From assembly GCA_947471745.1 (NCBI GenBank), contig CANJKZ010000955.1, positions 2,911,501 through 2,975,500 of the forward strand: a DNA stretch of 64,000 nt. Direction: 5' to 3'. The first letter of the stretch is position 1. The number at the start of each line of letters is the position of its first letter. The notes beneath the pieces were generated by a model. That model had not been told where the DNA came from. It saw nothing but the letters and a program-made list of their open reading frames with translations, and searched no databases. Shown one piece after another: positions 21,101-32,000 of the stretch. The translations under genes were made by a program, and so were the position numbers. This stretch comes from Closterium sp. Naga37s-1 (lineage: Eukaryota; Streptophyta; Zygnematophyceae; Desmidiales; Closteriaceae).

Positions 21101-22051
21101 ATGCTGAGCCTGGGGGTGTTGAGACTTGGGGTGTTGAGCCTGGGGGTGCTTGGTTGGAGGGTGCGGAGTATGGAGGTGCTGAGCCTCAAGGTGCTGCTTC
21201 ATCTGGAGGTTCTGCTGGTGCTTCGCCAAGACTGTCTCCGCAGCAGCTATGTGAGTGGTTTGTTCGGCGCGCACGCCTTTGGAGTGGAGCTAATGGAGCT
21301 GGAGGTGCTTGAGCTGGAGGTGCTGGCGTTGCAGCTAGAGCTGGTGTTACGGGAGGTACTGCGGCTACTGGTCCTGGAGGTGCTCGTACCCGGGGTACTG
21401 GAGCTGCCGGGACCGGTGGTGTTGGGGGTGCTGGAGCTGGAGACCCTACGGAGTCTGGAGCTGCTGGTGCTAGCAGCTCTGGCGCTGGTGGCGCTAGAGC
21501 TGGAGGAGCTGGAGTTGGAGGCACTGGCGCAGGAGGCGCTTGAGTTTTGTCCCTGACGCTCTTGGCTGGCAGTTTTACCACTCCACCTCGCGCCGTGTCC
21601 TCCTGTCTCATGACGTCACGTTCGACGAGTCGGTTCCCTTCTACCGTCTCTTCCCCTACTGCTCTGCCCCTCCCCCGCCCCCGCCGCTCTTCCTTGCTCC
21701 CGGTCCCCCTCTGGTAGACCCCCTCCCGCCCCAGGGTCCTTTTCCCTCAGGTGTCTCTCAGGTAGGCCCACCCCCAGGTGCTGTGCCTAGTGAGGTAGCT
21801 ATGGACTCAGGTGCTGCTAGAGGTACTGCGTCTGGGGGTGCTGAGGTTGGGGATGCTGGGCCTGGGGGTGTTGAGCCTCGGGGTGCTGAGACTGGGGGTG
21901 CTGAGCCTGGGGGTGTTGAGACTTGGCATGTTGAGCCTGGGGGTGATGCGTCGGAGGGTGCGGAGTGTGGAGGTGCTGAGCCTCAGGGTGCTGCTTTGTC
22001 TGGAGGTTCTGCTGGTGCTTCGCCAAGACTGTCTCCGCAGCAGCTGTGTGA
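18105..22051 (+). pseudogene. gag-pol region of B3 (Gag to integrase linker; broken)
   Basis: Gag starts at ATG 18105 (MVSLRVLAFDHEGRPVQFD) and has the CopB blocks, then a long glycine/serine tail (about 18860-19080) and a derived Cys-His motif (CPYVIRKGNRAGQTC then HTQHRC, near 19185-19260). The protease DSGAS motif is near 19535, the pre-integrase LLWHHCLGHPS near 19965, the integrase HMDVWGPAR near 20155 and HSDRGGEF near 20365. A proline-rich and GGxEP-repeat linker follows to 22051. Reverse transcriptase and RNase H are absent. Several breaks and a long internal direct repeat mark it as a fossil. Confidence 0.85.
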
Positions 22052-22053
22052 GT
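20749..22053 (+). repeat. about 505-bp direct repeat, period 797 bp, in B3 linker
   Basis: The segment at about 20749-21256 recurs at 21546-22053 with a constant offset of 797 bases and no visible insertions or deletions between the copies. It spans the end of integrase (LGWQ.YH.TSRRVL) and the GGxEP linker up to LSPQQLCE. The copies differ at scattered bases. Confidence 0.85.
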
Positions 22054-22524
22054 GATGTGGGACAGTGCCACACTGTCCTCAACCACGAAGGGTCTCGAAA
22101 CTACCCTCCACAAGGGCCTACACCAAGAGAAATGTTACACTACACAAAGTAATGTAACAATTCTCACTATCTTGAAGTTTACCCTTTTGGAGAGCTTCGA
22201 AAACACTTGAATCTTGGCTCTGGTTCTTCAAGATAAATTATTCCTTGAGTTCTTGGAAGTCTACTGTGCACACCTGCGACACACGCTGAACATTCCACAC
22301 ACGACAAAATAGAAAACCGCACACGACACGCAAACGACGACGTGACACGCGACTAGCGATAACTCGCTATTGACTCGACACACGCATTCAAAATCATGCC
22401 TCATCATTCACACACTATTGTAAGCATGAAATATATATTATTTCATGCCCTCATACCATTCCATGCACACACGCATGCACGCACACGGACAACAAGCCAA
22501 ATGCAAACCGTAGGGTTGCACCAA
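22052..22524 (-). repeat. CopA LTR fragment
   Basis: Minus-strand CopA LTR sequence from the GGTGCAACCCTACGGTTTGC start region (near 22505-22524) down to the AGTGATGTGG block. Only about 475 of roughly 800 bases are present. It joins B3 pol to the next solo LTR. Confidence 0.88.
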
Positions 22525-22534
22525 GAGTCCTTAC

Positions 22535-22790
22535 TGTCGCGCTGCTTTCGGCGAGTCAAAGGTCGCTGACCTTTGACCTTCGCTGAACCTCTTGCTGCTG
22601 TTTTTTGTCAACCGCTTTGGGTATCGAGAGAGTTGAGGCAAGGAGAAAATTGGAGAAAGGATGAAAGGTGAGGTTTCACTATTGAGCAAGGTACAAATAG
22701 GAAACAAGGGAGGTGCACCACCTATAGGAAATACTTCAAACACTACAATAACTACAGCAAACAGTTTATATAATTTACATAAGTTTAACA
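22535..22790 (-). repeat. solo LTR distantly related to NonA (256 bp)
   Basis: The minus strand starts TGTTAAACTTATG and ends GCAGCGCGACA. It shares with NonA LTRs the block GGTGGTGCACCTC and the ATAGTGAA block in the same order, at low identity. It has no internal element sequence. CopB reverse transcriptase sequence follows from 22791. It holds a perfect 10-3-10 palindrome at 22555-22577. No 5-bp duplication was seen. Confidence 0.6.
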
Positions 22791-23467
22791 AGGACGCTAA
22801 GAGGGTAAGCTAGGTATGGGCGAGTACAGGTCATCAGGTACATGAGACAACCCACCAACTCAGGATATGGACCACTAGACTATAATGGCTCCTCCGAAGT
22901 TGGAGCTGGGAGCCCATGATCCACACCAAGAGGGGTGAGCTGTACCTTTGAGAAAGGGAAGCGAAACGGTGTGAGGATCTGCTCGACCATATGCGACTAT
23001 ATGCATAATGGTGCGAGCTGCCCTGTCCCTGGTGATCTTCAGGCCAAGGTAGTGCTGCATCTCACCAAGGTCAGTGCAAGTGTGTCTCCTCTGCAGTTCC
23101 TCCTTCACAGAGGCCAGCGCGCGTTGGTCGGGAGTGACAAAAACCAGGTTGTCAACGTAGACCAGGACAAAGAACGGGGTCGAACCACGGCGGACAAACA
23201 GGGACGGGTCGGCAAACGATAGAAAGAAGTCAAGCGCTGCAAGGGTCGAGAGAAGTGTGTCGAGCCACTCACGTGGAGCCTGGCGCAGGCCGTGGACTGG
23301 TCGACGCAGCTGCCACTGGGTTCCAGGTGGGAAAGAGCCAGTGAAGCCAGACGAGCGACGCAGCCAGATCTGCTCGTGCAGGCTCCCTTGAAGAAACGCA
23401 GTAGAGAAGTCCAAGGAGTGCAACTCGAAGTCGCGCTGGGCTGCAATATGCTGCAAAACCCGAAGAG
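22791..23467 (-). pseudogene. CopB reverse transcriptase fragment (B4)
   Basis: Minus-strand fragment with AAQRDFELHSLDFSTAFLQG, GFTGSFPPGTQW, RRPVHGLRQAPREWLDTL, FVLVYVDNLVFV, RRHTCTDLGEMQHYLGLKIT and part of the GCLMYLMTC region near 22840. These are the central reverse transcriptase motifs of copia, with the YVDD box varied. It is cut at 23467 by the 3' LTR of B5. It is broken and old. Confidence 0.82.
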
Positions 23468-23598
23468 TATCAAAGTTACAAACGAGAATGGCATGAACTA
23501 GCAGAAGGATGAGTACAAGTACTAACCCTAAGTTGTGTTGTACCCCATATGGGCTATCCCACTACAGACTACACAATGTGCAGCATATAAGTTTGACA
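23468..23598 (-). repeat. 3' mini-LTR of B5 (131 bp)
   Basis: The minus strand starts TGTCAAACTTATATGC, directly after the tract TTTGCCTATGGGGGTG, and ends AACTTTGATA. It carries the CopB core with the GGGTACAA-type inverted repeat in altered form (GGGTACAAC...TTGTACTC). Confidence 0.85.
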
Positions 23599-23828
23599 CA
23601 CCCCCATAGGCAAAGTGGGGGAGAACAAGTGGTCACAAGACCAGTCAAGCAAAAGCAAAGCAAGCTCAGGGTGGATCACAAAGTCACCACACAGTCCGAG
23701 CACAAGCAAAGGGCCACAAGGCCAGTTCACATGCAGAGTTATATAAAAGAGAACAAACAATACAGTGATCATACCCTTACAAGTGCAAGCATGCAGGTAT
23801 ATATATATAGATCACACTACAAGAAGAG
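23599..23828. other. CopB 3' non-coding tail of B5
   Basis: Between RNase H and the polypurine tract lies about 230 bp with no gene. Much of it (for example GAACAAGTGGTCACAAGACC) is shared with B8 at 42815-43000, so it belongs to the element. Confidence 0.7.
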
Positions 23829-26800
23829 TCAAGCACTAAGCAAGTGAGGAAAAGTAGGCACAAGGCCTAACACAGTAGCAAAGCACTGATGATCACTAGG
23901 CGGAAGTGCCTTGGTGAAGACATCAGCAGTGTTGGCCCGACTGGCCACGTACGCAAGACGAAGCTGGCCACGCTGCTGCAACTCTCGAGCAAGGAAGCAT
24001 CGCAGAGTGATCTGCTTCGTTCTGTGCTCCACTCTATGCTCCTGACACAAGGCAATCATGGCCTTGTTGTCTATGTACAGAACTGGATGCGAACGAGGCT
24101 GCTCTCCAAAGTCGGTCAGCAGGTAGGTGAGCCAGCGTAGCTCCTGAGCAGCCATGGCCCCGGCGTAGATCTCAGCCTCACAACTGGAGCTGAGAACCGA
24201 AGACGAGCGGGTAGACCGCCAAGAAACAGAGCCGGAACCAAGGCTGAAGGTGTAACCCTGTGACGACTGCTGCGTACCTGAGTCGTCAACCAGTGAGAAC
24301 AACTGAACCCCGTCCTCCAAGCACAAGACCCATGCCCGACATACTGCACAGGTAACGCAGTACCCTCTTCGTAGCATCCCAGTGCACCTTTCGGTGCCTA
24401 CCGGGAGCTACGTAGCAAGCCAGAAGGCTGAGAAGGTACGCGAGGTCAGGTTGTGTGCACGTCATCAGGTACATGAGGCAACCCACAAGCTCTGGGTACG
24501 GACCACTCGGCTCTACGGACTCATCCGAAGGTGGAGCTGAGAGCGAGGGGCTGGTAGACAGAGGAGTGGGCTGTGGCGAGGAGAATTGGAAGCCGAAGCG
24601 ATCAAGGACCTGGTGCACCATGTGTGATTGAGTCAGTGTGATGGTGCGCCGTGCTCTGTCCCGAGTGATCTGCAGGCCAAGATAGCTATGCAGTTCACCT
24701 AGGTCAGTGCAGGTGTGTCTCTTCTGCAGCTCAGACTTCACAAGGGTCAGTGCCTCAGTGTCAGCAGTGGCAAAGATGAGGTCGTTGACGTACACGAGGA
24801 CGTAGAACGGCGGCAGCGATGTGTCAGTGCGTAGAAACAGTGACGGGTCCGCAGTAGAAGGAGCAAACCCAAGAGCCGCAAGTGTAGTCCTCAGTGTGTC
24901 GTGCCACTCGCGAGGCGCCTGGCGGAGACCGTAGACTGGCTGGCGGAGGCTCCTTTGGGTACCTGCAGGAACGTCCTAGTGAAACCAGGTGGTCGGCACA
25001 GCCAGAGATCTCCTCGTGCAGGCTGCCCTGCAGGAAAGCTGTGCTGAAGTCCAGAGAGTGCAACTCGTAGTCACGCTGAGCAGCGACGTGCAGCAACACC
25101 CGAAGAGTAGTCATCTTCGGGGTGGGTGAGAAGGTCTGGAATTAGTCAAGTCCCTGTCGCTGACTGAAGCCTCTAGCAACGTAACGCGCCTTGAAGGCAG
25201 GCGCAGAACCCCGCGGCCGTTTCACCCTGAAAATCCACATACCATCTCGACATCCATAGCTGCCTGCCACTGAGAGGAGTAAGGACCCGTAATCGCCTCT
25301 TCGTAAGAGCGCAGGGTCGGGATGTCTGTAGCATCCGGGTCTCCCTCAGGGGCAAGCAGCATGGAAGCGAAACAAGGTATAGCAGCTGTAAGACACTCAA
25401 AGTCCTCCTGCCTGTCCTCAAGGACGTCCGTGCCAAGAGCACACTCACCCCCGACGGACGGAGGACTGGCAAACACAAACTCAGCAACTAGAGCAGCAGC
25501 GTAGTCGAGACGACAGGCATCAGCAAAGTCAAGCAGCTCAGCAACGAGAGCAGACACAGCAGCAGACTCAAAGGAAGGGTCAGTGACAGCAGTGGCGAGG
25601 AGACGAGAGACAGTGGGACTGGCAGCACGAGCGCGGTCAGACTCAGGTTCAGGGGCCTCAGGAAGAGAGGACTCAGGAGGAGTAGGCAGAGGAACATGCA
25701 GTGGAACAAAGGAAGGACGGAGTGCCATAGCGTGCAAGCCAGGGACAGAAGGAGGAGCGCGACGAGCAGTGCGAACAGGCGAGACAGGACAAGACGTAGG
25801 CTCAGGACGCTCTTTAAGACCGCCGGACTGCTTAGTGTAAGGAGAGGGAGCAGGCAGTGGGGAGGCTGGCTGTAACGGTGGCTGCGACTAGTTAGGCGGT
25901 GGACACAAGAAGGGAGGAAGAAGACCAGTAGACGAAAGGACACCAAGAACCTACTGAAGCAGCGGAACGAAGTCAGTTGCAGCCGCACAGTGCCTCCAGC
26001 ACCTCCAGCGCAAGGGTCAATAGCTCCAGCTCCTGCAGCTCCAGCGCCTCCGGCTCCAGTGCCTCCAACTCCAGATCCGGCAGCTCCAGCTCCTCCTGCG
26101 CCAGGGCCTCCAACTCCAGCTCCTCCAGCTCTAGCGCCTCCAGCGCCAGCTGCTCCAGGCTCCGTAGGGTCTCCAGCTCCAGCGCACCCAACACCACCAT
26201 TCCCGGCAGCTCCAGCACCACTAGTACGAGCACCTCCAGTACCGCCAGCTCCAGCACTAACAGCAGCACCTCCAGCTCCAGTGTCTCCAGCGCCTCCAGC
26301 TCCGAGAGCTCCACTCCGATGGTGTGCGCGCCGAACAAGCCACTCACGCAGCTGCTGCGAAGACAGTCGCGGCGAAGCACCAGCAGGACCTCTGGACAAA
26401 GCAGCACCCCGAGGCTCAGCAACCCCAGACTCCGCACCTACCGACTCAGCACCCCCAGGCTCGACACCCTCAGGCTCAGCACCCCCAGGCTCAGCACCCC
26501 CAGACCCAGCACCCTCAGACCCCGCACCCCCCGGCTCCGCACCCCTAGACGTAGTACCCCTAGACGCAGCGCCTGGAGCAGCACCTGAGCCGACAGCTAC
26601 CTGAACAGGCGCAGTACCAGGGAGAGGGTATACCCGAGACACACCCGAGGGAGCAGGACCCTGGGGCGGGAGGGGGTCTACCGGAGGTGGACCGGGAGCA
26701 AGGAAGAGCGGCGGGGGCGGGGGAGGGGCACAGCGGTAGGGGAAGAGACGGTAGAAGGGAACCGACTCGTCGAACGTGACGTCCGGAGACGGGAGGACAC

Positions 26801-27335
26801 GGCGCAAGGTGGGGTGGTAAAACTGCCAGCTAGGTGCATCAGGTACAAAGCCAAGGAAGACGCAGGGAATGGCGCGGGCGCAGAGCTTGTCCGCGGACGT
26901 ATTGCGAACAAAGGCACGAGAACCCCAGACCCGGAACACCGACGCATCGCCAACCTTCCCCGTCCAACGCAGTGTGGGCGAGGTCTTCGGCAAGGAGACA
27001 CGGGGCCAGAGGTTGAGCTGACGCGCAACGTACCAGACCGCAAACGGCCACAGAGGTACGAGCAACCTCCATGACTAAGCCAATGCGGCGCTCAGCAATC
27101 CCATTTTGCTAAGGGGAGTCCAGAAGCATGAACGGGTTGAGAATGTCCTCCCCACGACAAAAGTCCCGCAAGAGGTCGGAGGAGAGCTCACCTCCTCTGT
27201 TAGAGTGCAGACGTAGGACAGGAAGGTCCGTACCGAAGCGCTCGCGGAGCTGGAGACGGACTGCGCGGATCTAAGGGATCAAGACATCAACGACCTCACC
27301 CTTGCTAGACAAGACCGTGGTGTACCGCGTGTAGT
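23829..27335 (-). pseudogene. pol region of B5: integrase end, linker, RT, RNase H (broken)
   Basis: RNase H (about 23840-24400) shows YTFSLGSGSVSW, SSSCEAEIYAGAMAAQELRW, YIDNKAMIALC and ANTADVFTKALPP. Reverse transcriptase (about 24400-25170) shows MYVNDLIFATADTEAL, RHTCTDLGELHSYLGLQ and VGCLMYLMTCTQPDLAY. The linker (25170-26650) has GGAEP-type repeats and an alanine/glycine-rich part. The end of integrase lies at 26700-27330. Several interruptions are present. Order and content match the complete copy B8. Confidence 0.82.
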
Positions 27336-28377
27336 CTGTACACAGACGGGCCGTCACCTAGCCACGTTCACTCGTCGGCCAGTGTCGAGTCTGTACACAC
27401 TGGCTACCGAGCCTCCACGGTAGCTGCGTGTGCCCATGTGTCCGTGTCAGGTCCGGTAGCACCCCCTTGCTCGTGTCGCCTCTTGTCGCACCAGACTTTT
27501 CTGTGGCACCACCGCCTGGGTCACCCCTCCCTGCCACGCCTTCGTGGCATGCACTCCCGCCTCCTGGTCTCTGGTCTTCCCAGGTCTCTGCCTCCCCTCC
27601 TTCCCTCGCCTGCCCCGCCCTGCCTTCCTTGTGTTGAGGGGCGGCAGCGCGCCGCTCCTCACTCCTCGTTTCCCCCGACGAATGCTCCCCTGCAGACTCT
27701 CCACATGGACGTGTTGGGCCCAGCCCGCGTCAGTGGACAGGGCCGCGAGCGCTAATTTCTGCTGGTTGTTGACGACTACACGCGGTACACCACGGTCTTC
27801 CCCTTGCGCCGCAAGGGGGAGGTCCCTGATGTCTTGATCCCTTGGATCCGCGCAGTCCGTCTCCAGCTCCGCGAGCGGTTCCGTGCGGACCTTCCTGTCC
27901 TGCGTCTGCACTCTGACAGAGGTGGTGAGTTCTCCTCCGACCTCTTATGGGACTTCTGTCATGGGGAGGGCATTCTCCAGTCGTTCATGCTTCCGAACTT
28001 CCCTCAGCAAAATGGGATTGCTGAGTGCCGCATTGGCTTAGTCATGGAGGTCGCTCGTACCTCCATGATCCATGCAGCCGCTCCCCAATTTCTGTGGCTG
28101 TTTGCGGTCCAGTACGCTGCGCATCAGCTCAACCTCTGGCCCCGTGTCTCCTTGCCGGAGACCTCGCCTACACTGCGTTGGACGGAGAAGGTTGGCGATG
28201 CGTCCGTGTTTAGGGTCTGGGGTTTTCGTGCCTTTGTTCGCGATTCGTCCGCGGACAAGCTCTCCGCCCGCACTATTCCGTGCGTCTTCCTTGGCTTTTC
28301 TCTTGACGCTCTTGGCTGGCAGTTTTACCACCCCACCTCGCACCGTGTCTTCCCCTCTCAGGACATCACGTTGCATT
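27336..28377 (+). pseudogene. CopB integrase fragment (B6)
   Basis: Plus-strand fragment beginning in the region between protease and integrase (HTDGPSPSHVHSSASVESVHT-like block near 27330-27400). It passes FLWHHRLGHPSLPRLRG (near 27495), LQTLHMDVLGPAR, LHSDRGGEFSSDLLWDF, NGIAECRIGLVMEVARTS and PCVFLGFSLDALGWQFYHPT. These are the pre-integrase and integrase blocks of CopB. It ends at 28377, where an LTR fragment begins. Some breaks are present. Confidence 0.82.
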
Positions 28378-28477
28378 GAGCAGAAAGTTGGTACAAGTAC
28401 TAACCCTAATTGGGCTGTACCCCTTATGGGCTACCCCACTATAGCCTACACAAAGTAAGCAATATAACATTCTGACA
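28378..28477 (-). repeat. CopB mini-LTR fragment
   Basis: The minus strand starts TGTCAGAATGTTATATTGC and covers about the first 95 bases of the CopB LTR, including the core inverted repeat; its far end is missing. It marks the edge of the CopB nest against AT-rich DNA. Confidence 0.82.
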
Positions 28478-28629
28478 GTTACCTTTCACGTATTTGGGAA
28501 AGACCCAAGGGGACTTTATAAAAAAATGATTAACAAAGGCTACGATGAACATGATGTAAAATGGAAATAGATAAGACCCCTGAACACATATATATATTTT
28601 TTGTGCCAATATTAATGATCTGGGGAGGG
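28478..28629. other. AT-rich unique stretch beside the pogo element
   Basis: About 150 bp of AT-rich sequence with no LTR homology and no gene. It may be old host DNA flanking the pogo-like transposon. Confidence 0.5.
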
Positions 28630-28763
28630 GGGTCTTTTATTCGGCAATTCGCGTTTTTTACGGCGAAAAGGACCAAAATCGTTGAGTCAGCGACAGTTCC
28701 TCATTGTACCCATCTTGAAAGTGCTTTACGAGGCGTGCTGACTCTTCTGATGCCAGCACAAAC

Positions 28764-29402
28764 ATGTCACATCCCATGCACCGTCATCGTGTCCATCCCA
28801 TCTGCGGTGCGAGAGGTGCCTGTGGTCGATGGGTCGTGGGGACCTTCTTCTCCACGTCCTACTCTTGCCCGTGCTCAGAGGAGGTTGTCTCGGCTACTCT
28901 CTGTCAACTCTCTATTCATTTGGGCTTTGTTAAAACCTACCACCTTTGTCAATGGCTTCTATGCTTCCCTCCTTTCAGTGGCCGCCATGTCGGCGTTCAG
29001 TCTTCTAATGTAGTCACGAGGACGAACAAGTACAGGTTAAATCGGGTGAACCCGGGAGCCTGTGTGATCCCTATCATCGTAGCTCCGCCCACACCACCAG
29101 CGCCACCAGCACCCCCTGCACCTCCGGCACCTCCAGCGCCTCCCGCGCCGCTGGTTCTCATTCCTCCATTGCTTGATTTTTTAAAACAAGTATATCTGAG
29201 GAGCTTGAAGGCGAAACACCGCTTACGCCATCGCCCTCTGATACCGCAACTAACTATTCCCCGCTTTCCCGATGACCTCGTTCGCAACGAGGACATTCCC
29301 CCAGGCAATTGTGAAGCAAGACCGATGTCCCCCTGCCACCGGCTCTCAAATCACCAACGCACAATGCGAACGGTTGCCGAGAAATTCGCCTTCTTGGAGT
29401 GA
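28764..29402 (+). other. open frame of unknown function upstream of transposase
   Basis: A 212-codon open frame with no recognised domain. It contains a proline/alanine run (PPAPPAPPAPPAP, about 29090-29150) and a stretch IPRFPDDLVRNEDIPPGN. It could be a 5' exon of the transposase gene or non-coding. I do not assign a function. Confidence 0.3.
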
Positions 29403-30726
29403 ATGAAGAGCGAGCAGCTCACTGATTGTGCCACAGCTCGCCTCGCCGGCGTCCAGCCCATCAGCGCCGAGCTGATGAAGAGCGCGGCAGGCTGTCACGG
29501 GCGCCTTGTCTTCAACGGTCGCCATGCAAAGTTTCCTGCAACGGAACTGAGTGTGTATCGTAACTTTATCTTTCATGTCGTGTGGCCTTGCCATTCTCAA
29601 CCTCCTCCTGTAGACTTGGAGCACCGGATATATGAAGAGGCTCCATCCGGACGTCGACTAGCGAGCATCAATTCACTGGTGCATGTGCTTCCGTTCTCGC
29701 TCAGGCCTCGCCATGCGTGTGAAGATGAAATTCGGCCAGCAAATTGCCAAAGGTAAGTGGTAGTTACTGTTCATTTTAGTACAAATCTAAAAGTGCCATG
29801 CCAACAATCTCATGCTCTTCGTGCACACTTGAAGGACAAGGGTGAGAGCTTCTGGGAAGCAAGTCACACAATACGGGATTGATCCGTGGAACATTATAAA
29901 CCCGGATCAAACCCCATTGTTCCGCATCGCGGGATACGAGAAGGAAAGAATGACCGTCATGCTTGCCATCTCTAGCACAGGCAGCAAACAAGCCGCGATG
30001 GTGATTTTCAAGAGGAAGACGTTCCCCAACGTTCGGATTCTGCCAGGTAAGTCTTCCCTTCATCATATAATGTCCTCGCCTTGAACCAGTACTGACCATT
30101 GCTCGTTGTGCATGTGTGCATGCATCCTGATCCTTGCCCATGAGCGCAAGTGGATGGACTCCACCTTTGTGCAAGACTGGGTGTCGCACGTTTTGCTCCC
30201 TTTTGCTCCCCAGGTACCAACCGGAGCCGTACGCTACAGGTGCTTGACTCCTATCGGGGTCATCTAACCGACACTGTGATGGGCATGTTGCGGAGGCATC
30301 GTGTGACGCCGATCGTCATCCCCAGCGGATGCACACCGTTGCTTCAGCCGCTCGACGTCTGCGTGGACCGTTGCTTTAAAGCAGGCATGCGCAAACGCTA
30401 CAAGTGGTTTGCAACGGAGGGCATCAATTCCCTCATGCCAAAAGGTATATACTGCCCCACTTCGCCACTTGAATGCCTGGAATAGTGGGATGGACCCAAC
30501 TGGCCATTCCCACCGTCTCTATGCCTTACCCTTTACCGCAGGCAATCTTCGCAAGCCCCCTGCTCAGCTCATCCTCAGGTGGATCACCGAGTCATGGGCG
30601 GCAGTGCCAGTAGAGATCATTGAGCGGTCGCTCAAGACCTGTAGCATCACCGACAGGCCCGACGGCCGTGAGGACCACCTCATTCTCGCCCACATGCATG
30701 AACGCGGCTGCCGAGGTGGAAGTGTG
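29403..30726 (+). pseudogene. pogo/Tigger-like transposase (DDE_1 family), degraded
   Basis: Transposase cutting and joining transposon ends. The N-terminal part has GRHAKFPATEL (near 29518), typical of the CENP-B-type helix-turn-helix region, and LAMRVKMKFGQQIAKG ending near 29755. The catalytic core shows NPDQTPL with D at 29905-29907, WMDSTFVQDWV near 30152, LDSYRGHLTDTVM with D at 30246-30248, and LLQPLDVCVDRCFK with D at 30354-30356. The last two Asp are 35 residues apart (DD35D). RWITESWAAVPVEIIERSLKTCSI and GREDHLILAH follow. GTAAGT sites at 29755 and 30048 look like intron donors. The frame changes between 30200 and 30245, so this copy is unlikely to work. The C-terminus seems displaced to 41906-42022. 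Confidence 0.82.
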
Positions 30727-32000
30727 GGTTGTAGAGAGTCGCTCTACACCGGGAGCTGGACGACGGGGGAAGGCATGGGTTGTACAAATGATCATAGCGT
30801 TCCTTGTACATTCTCTCTACTTGCGCGTTCTCTCTACTTGCGCATTCACAACGAGAATTGGCAAGAGTTTGAATCGAAAAGGTTCATAACAATGGTTGCA
30901 ACAACAATGGCAAAGCTGACTACATCAGAAGCAAGTTTGCCTAGCACACTGACAGGTCGACCACCAACGTAGCAAAGTCGGCGACCTGCGAGCACTGCAA
31001 GTCGACGGTGCTCCAGTGCTTCAGGGTGGCGGCTTGCCAACATTGCAAGTCGGCGGCCTAACAGCGCTGCACTTGGGCGGCTTGCCAACGTTGCAAACAT
31101 AGGTGACAGTAGCGCACATGTGCGCACCTACATCGCATGTACTCGTAGACGGTTGGCGCGACGTGCACGATCCCGCGCACGGTGCAGGTGCCTAGTCGGC
31201 CATGTGCCGTTGAATGCGCCTGATGGGCCACGTCGACCTCGGGATACCGATAAAAGGTCGGCTTCACCAAAATCTTCTAAGTGACGGTCGCACACCCGCA
31301 GAACCTAGTCGTCTAGGTAACTTGGTCGACTGGGAAACCACCAAGTCGGCGTCAACTTGCGCAGTAAAATTCGACCAACTGTTGTACCTGCTTGTCGACT
31401 TCCTAGCTCGACATCTGCAGAGAATCACTCTACAACGGTCGCAAGCTAGACAACGGGGGAATGGCATGAGTTCTAGGAGTGATCGTAGCTTTGCATGCGT
31501 TGCTTAGCACTTGCACATTCACGGGAATAATTGGCAAGAGTTTCCACTAGCAAAGTTGGGATTCCATAATGATTGCAAAAGAAATGGCAAGAATGACTAC
31601 TTCAGAGCCTAGCAACCTAGCAGGGCAGCTGTTCGACAGCTTGCCAGCATTGTGTAGAGGAGCTGCGCCAGCGCTGCAAAAAGGCGGCCTGCCAACAGAG
31701 CAGGTTGACAGCGTGCCAACGCTGCAGCTAAGCAGCCGTCCAGCGCTGCACCCGTAGATGACAGCAGCACATACGCTTGCAGATAATTGGCCCGACACGC
31801 ACCGTCACGGGTCCGTCGGCTGTTGTCTTCACCATCGTGGCCTTAACGATGTTCGCGTGCCTCTGCAGAGTCTCGTCGAGCAGGTTACCTGGTCGACCGG
31901 GTCAACCACCTAGCGCCCTAGTCAACGATCTCCCTACCACTCCTTCCGTCGAGAACAACCCTGGTCGACGGAGTCCGTCGACCAACGCTATCAGCAGTTG
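30727..32000 (-). repeat. two tandem CopC terminal-repeat-like units
   Basis: Units of roughly 650 bp at about 30727-31420 and 31421-32000 share order and motifs, for example AATTGGCAAGAGTTT, ATGGCAA.A.TGACTAC.TCAGA and GGCGGC.TGCCAAC. They are rich in GTCGAC and contain no gene. They look like duplicated or successive LTRs; exact ends are uncertain. Confidence 0.55.

Larger units (their letters stand above)
14945..22051 (+). mobile_element. CopB copy B3, interrupted in its 5' LTR by N1
   Basis: The 5' mini-LTR is in two parts, 14945-15026 and 17348-17397 (with AGTAC duplicated), because N1 inserted into it. A primer-like TGGAATCAAAGT (17398-17409), a leader array, gag and pol up to the integrase-RT linker follow. 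At about 22051 it gives way to a CopA LTR fragment; no reverse transcriptase, RNase H or 3' LTR remains here. It is broken in several places. Confidence 0.85.
23468..27335 (-). mobile_element. CopB copy B5, 3' part
   Basis: From right to left: end of integrase, linker, reverse transcriptase, RNase H, non-coding tail, polypurine tract and 3' mini-LTR (23468-23598). The 5' half is absent; at about 27335 the sequence flips to a plus-strand CopB integrase. Several breaks are present. B5 appears inserted in the reverse transcriptase of B4. Confidence 0.83.
28630..30726 (+). mobile_element. pogo/Tigger-like DNA transposon, left part
   Basis: Contains a pogo-type transposase region (29403-30726). 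Near its left edge stands GGGTCTTTTATTCG (28630-28643), which is matched in inverted form at 42352-42365 (CGCATATAAGACCC, 12 of 14). If these are inner parts of the terminal repeats, the element spans 28630-42365 and was split by the LTR nest at 30727-41881, leaving about 2.6 kb of transposon, a normal size for the family. AT-rich flanks set it off from the GC-rich retroelements. It is degraded and old. Confidence 0.65.

Noticed and set aside
20577-21611. Antisense frames over the CopB linker
   Set aside because: Shadows of the GGAEP repeat; no independent signal.
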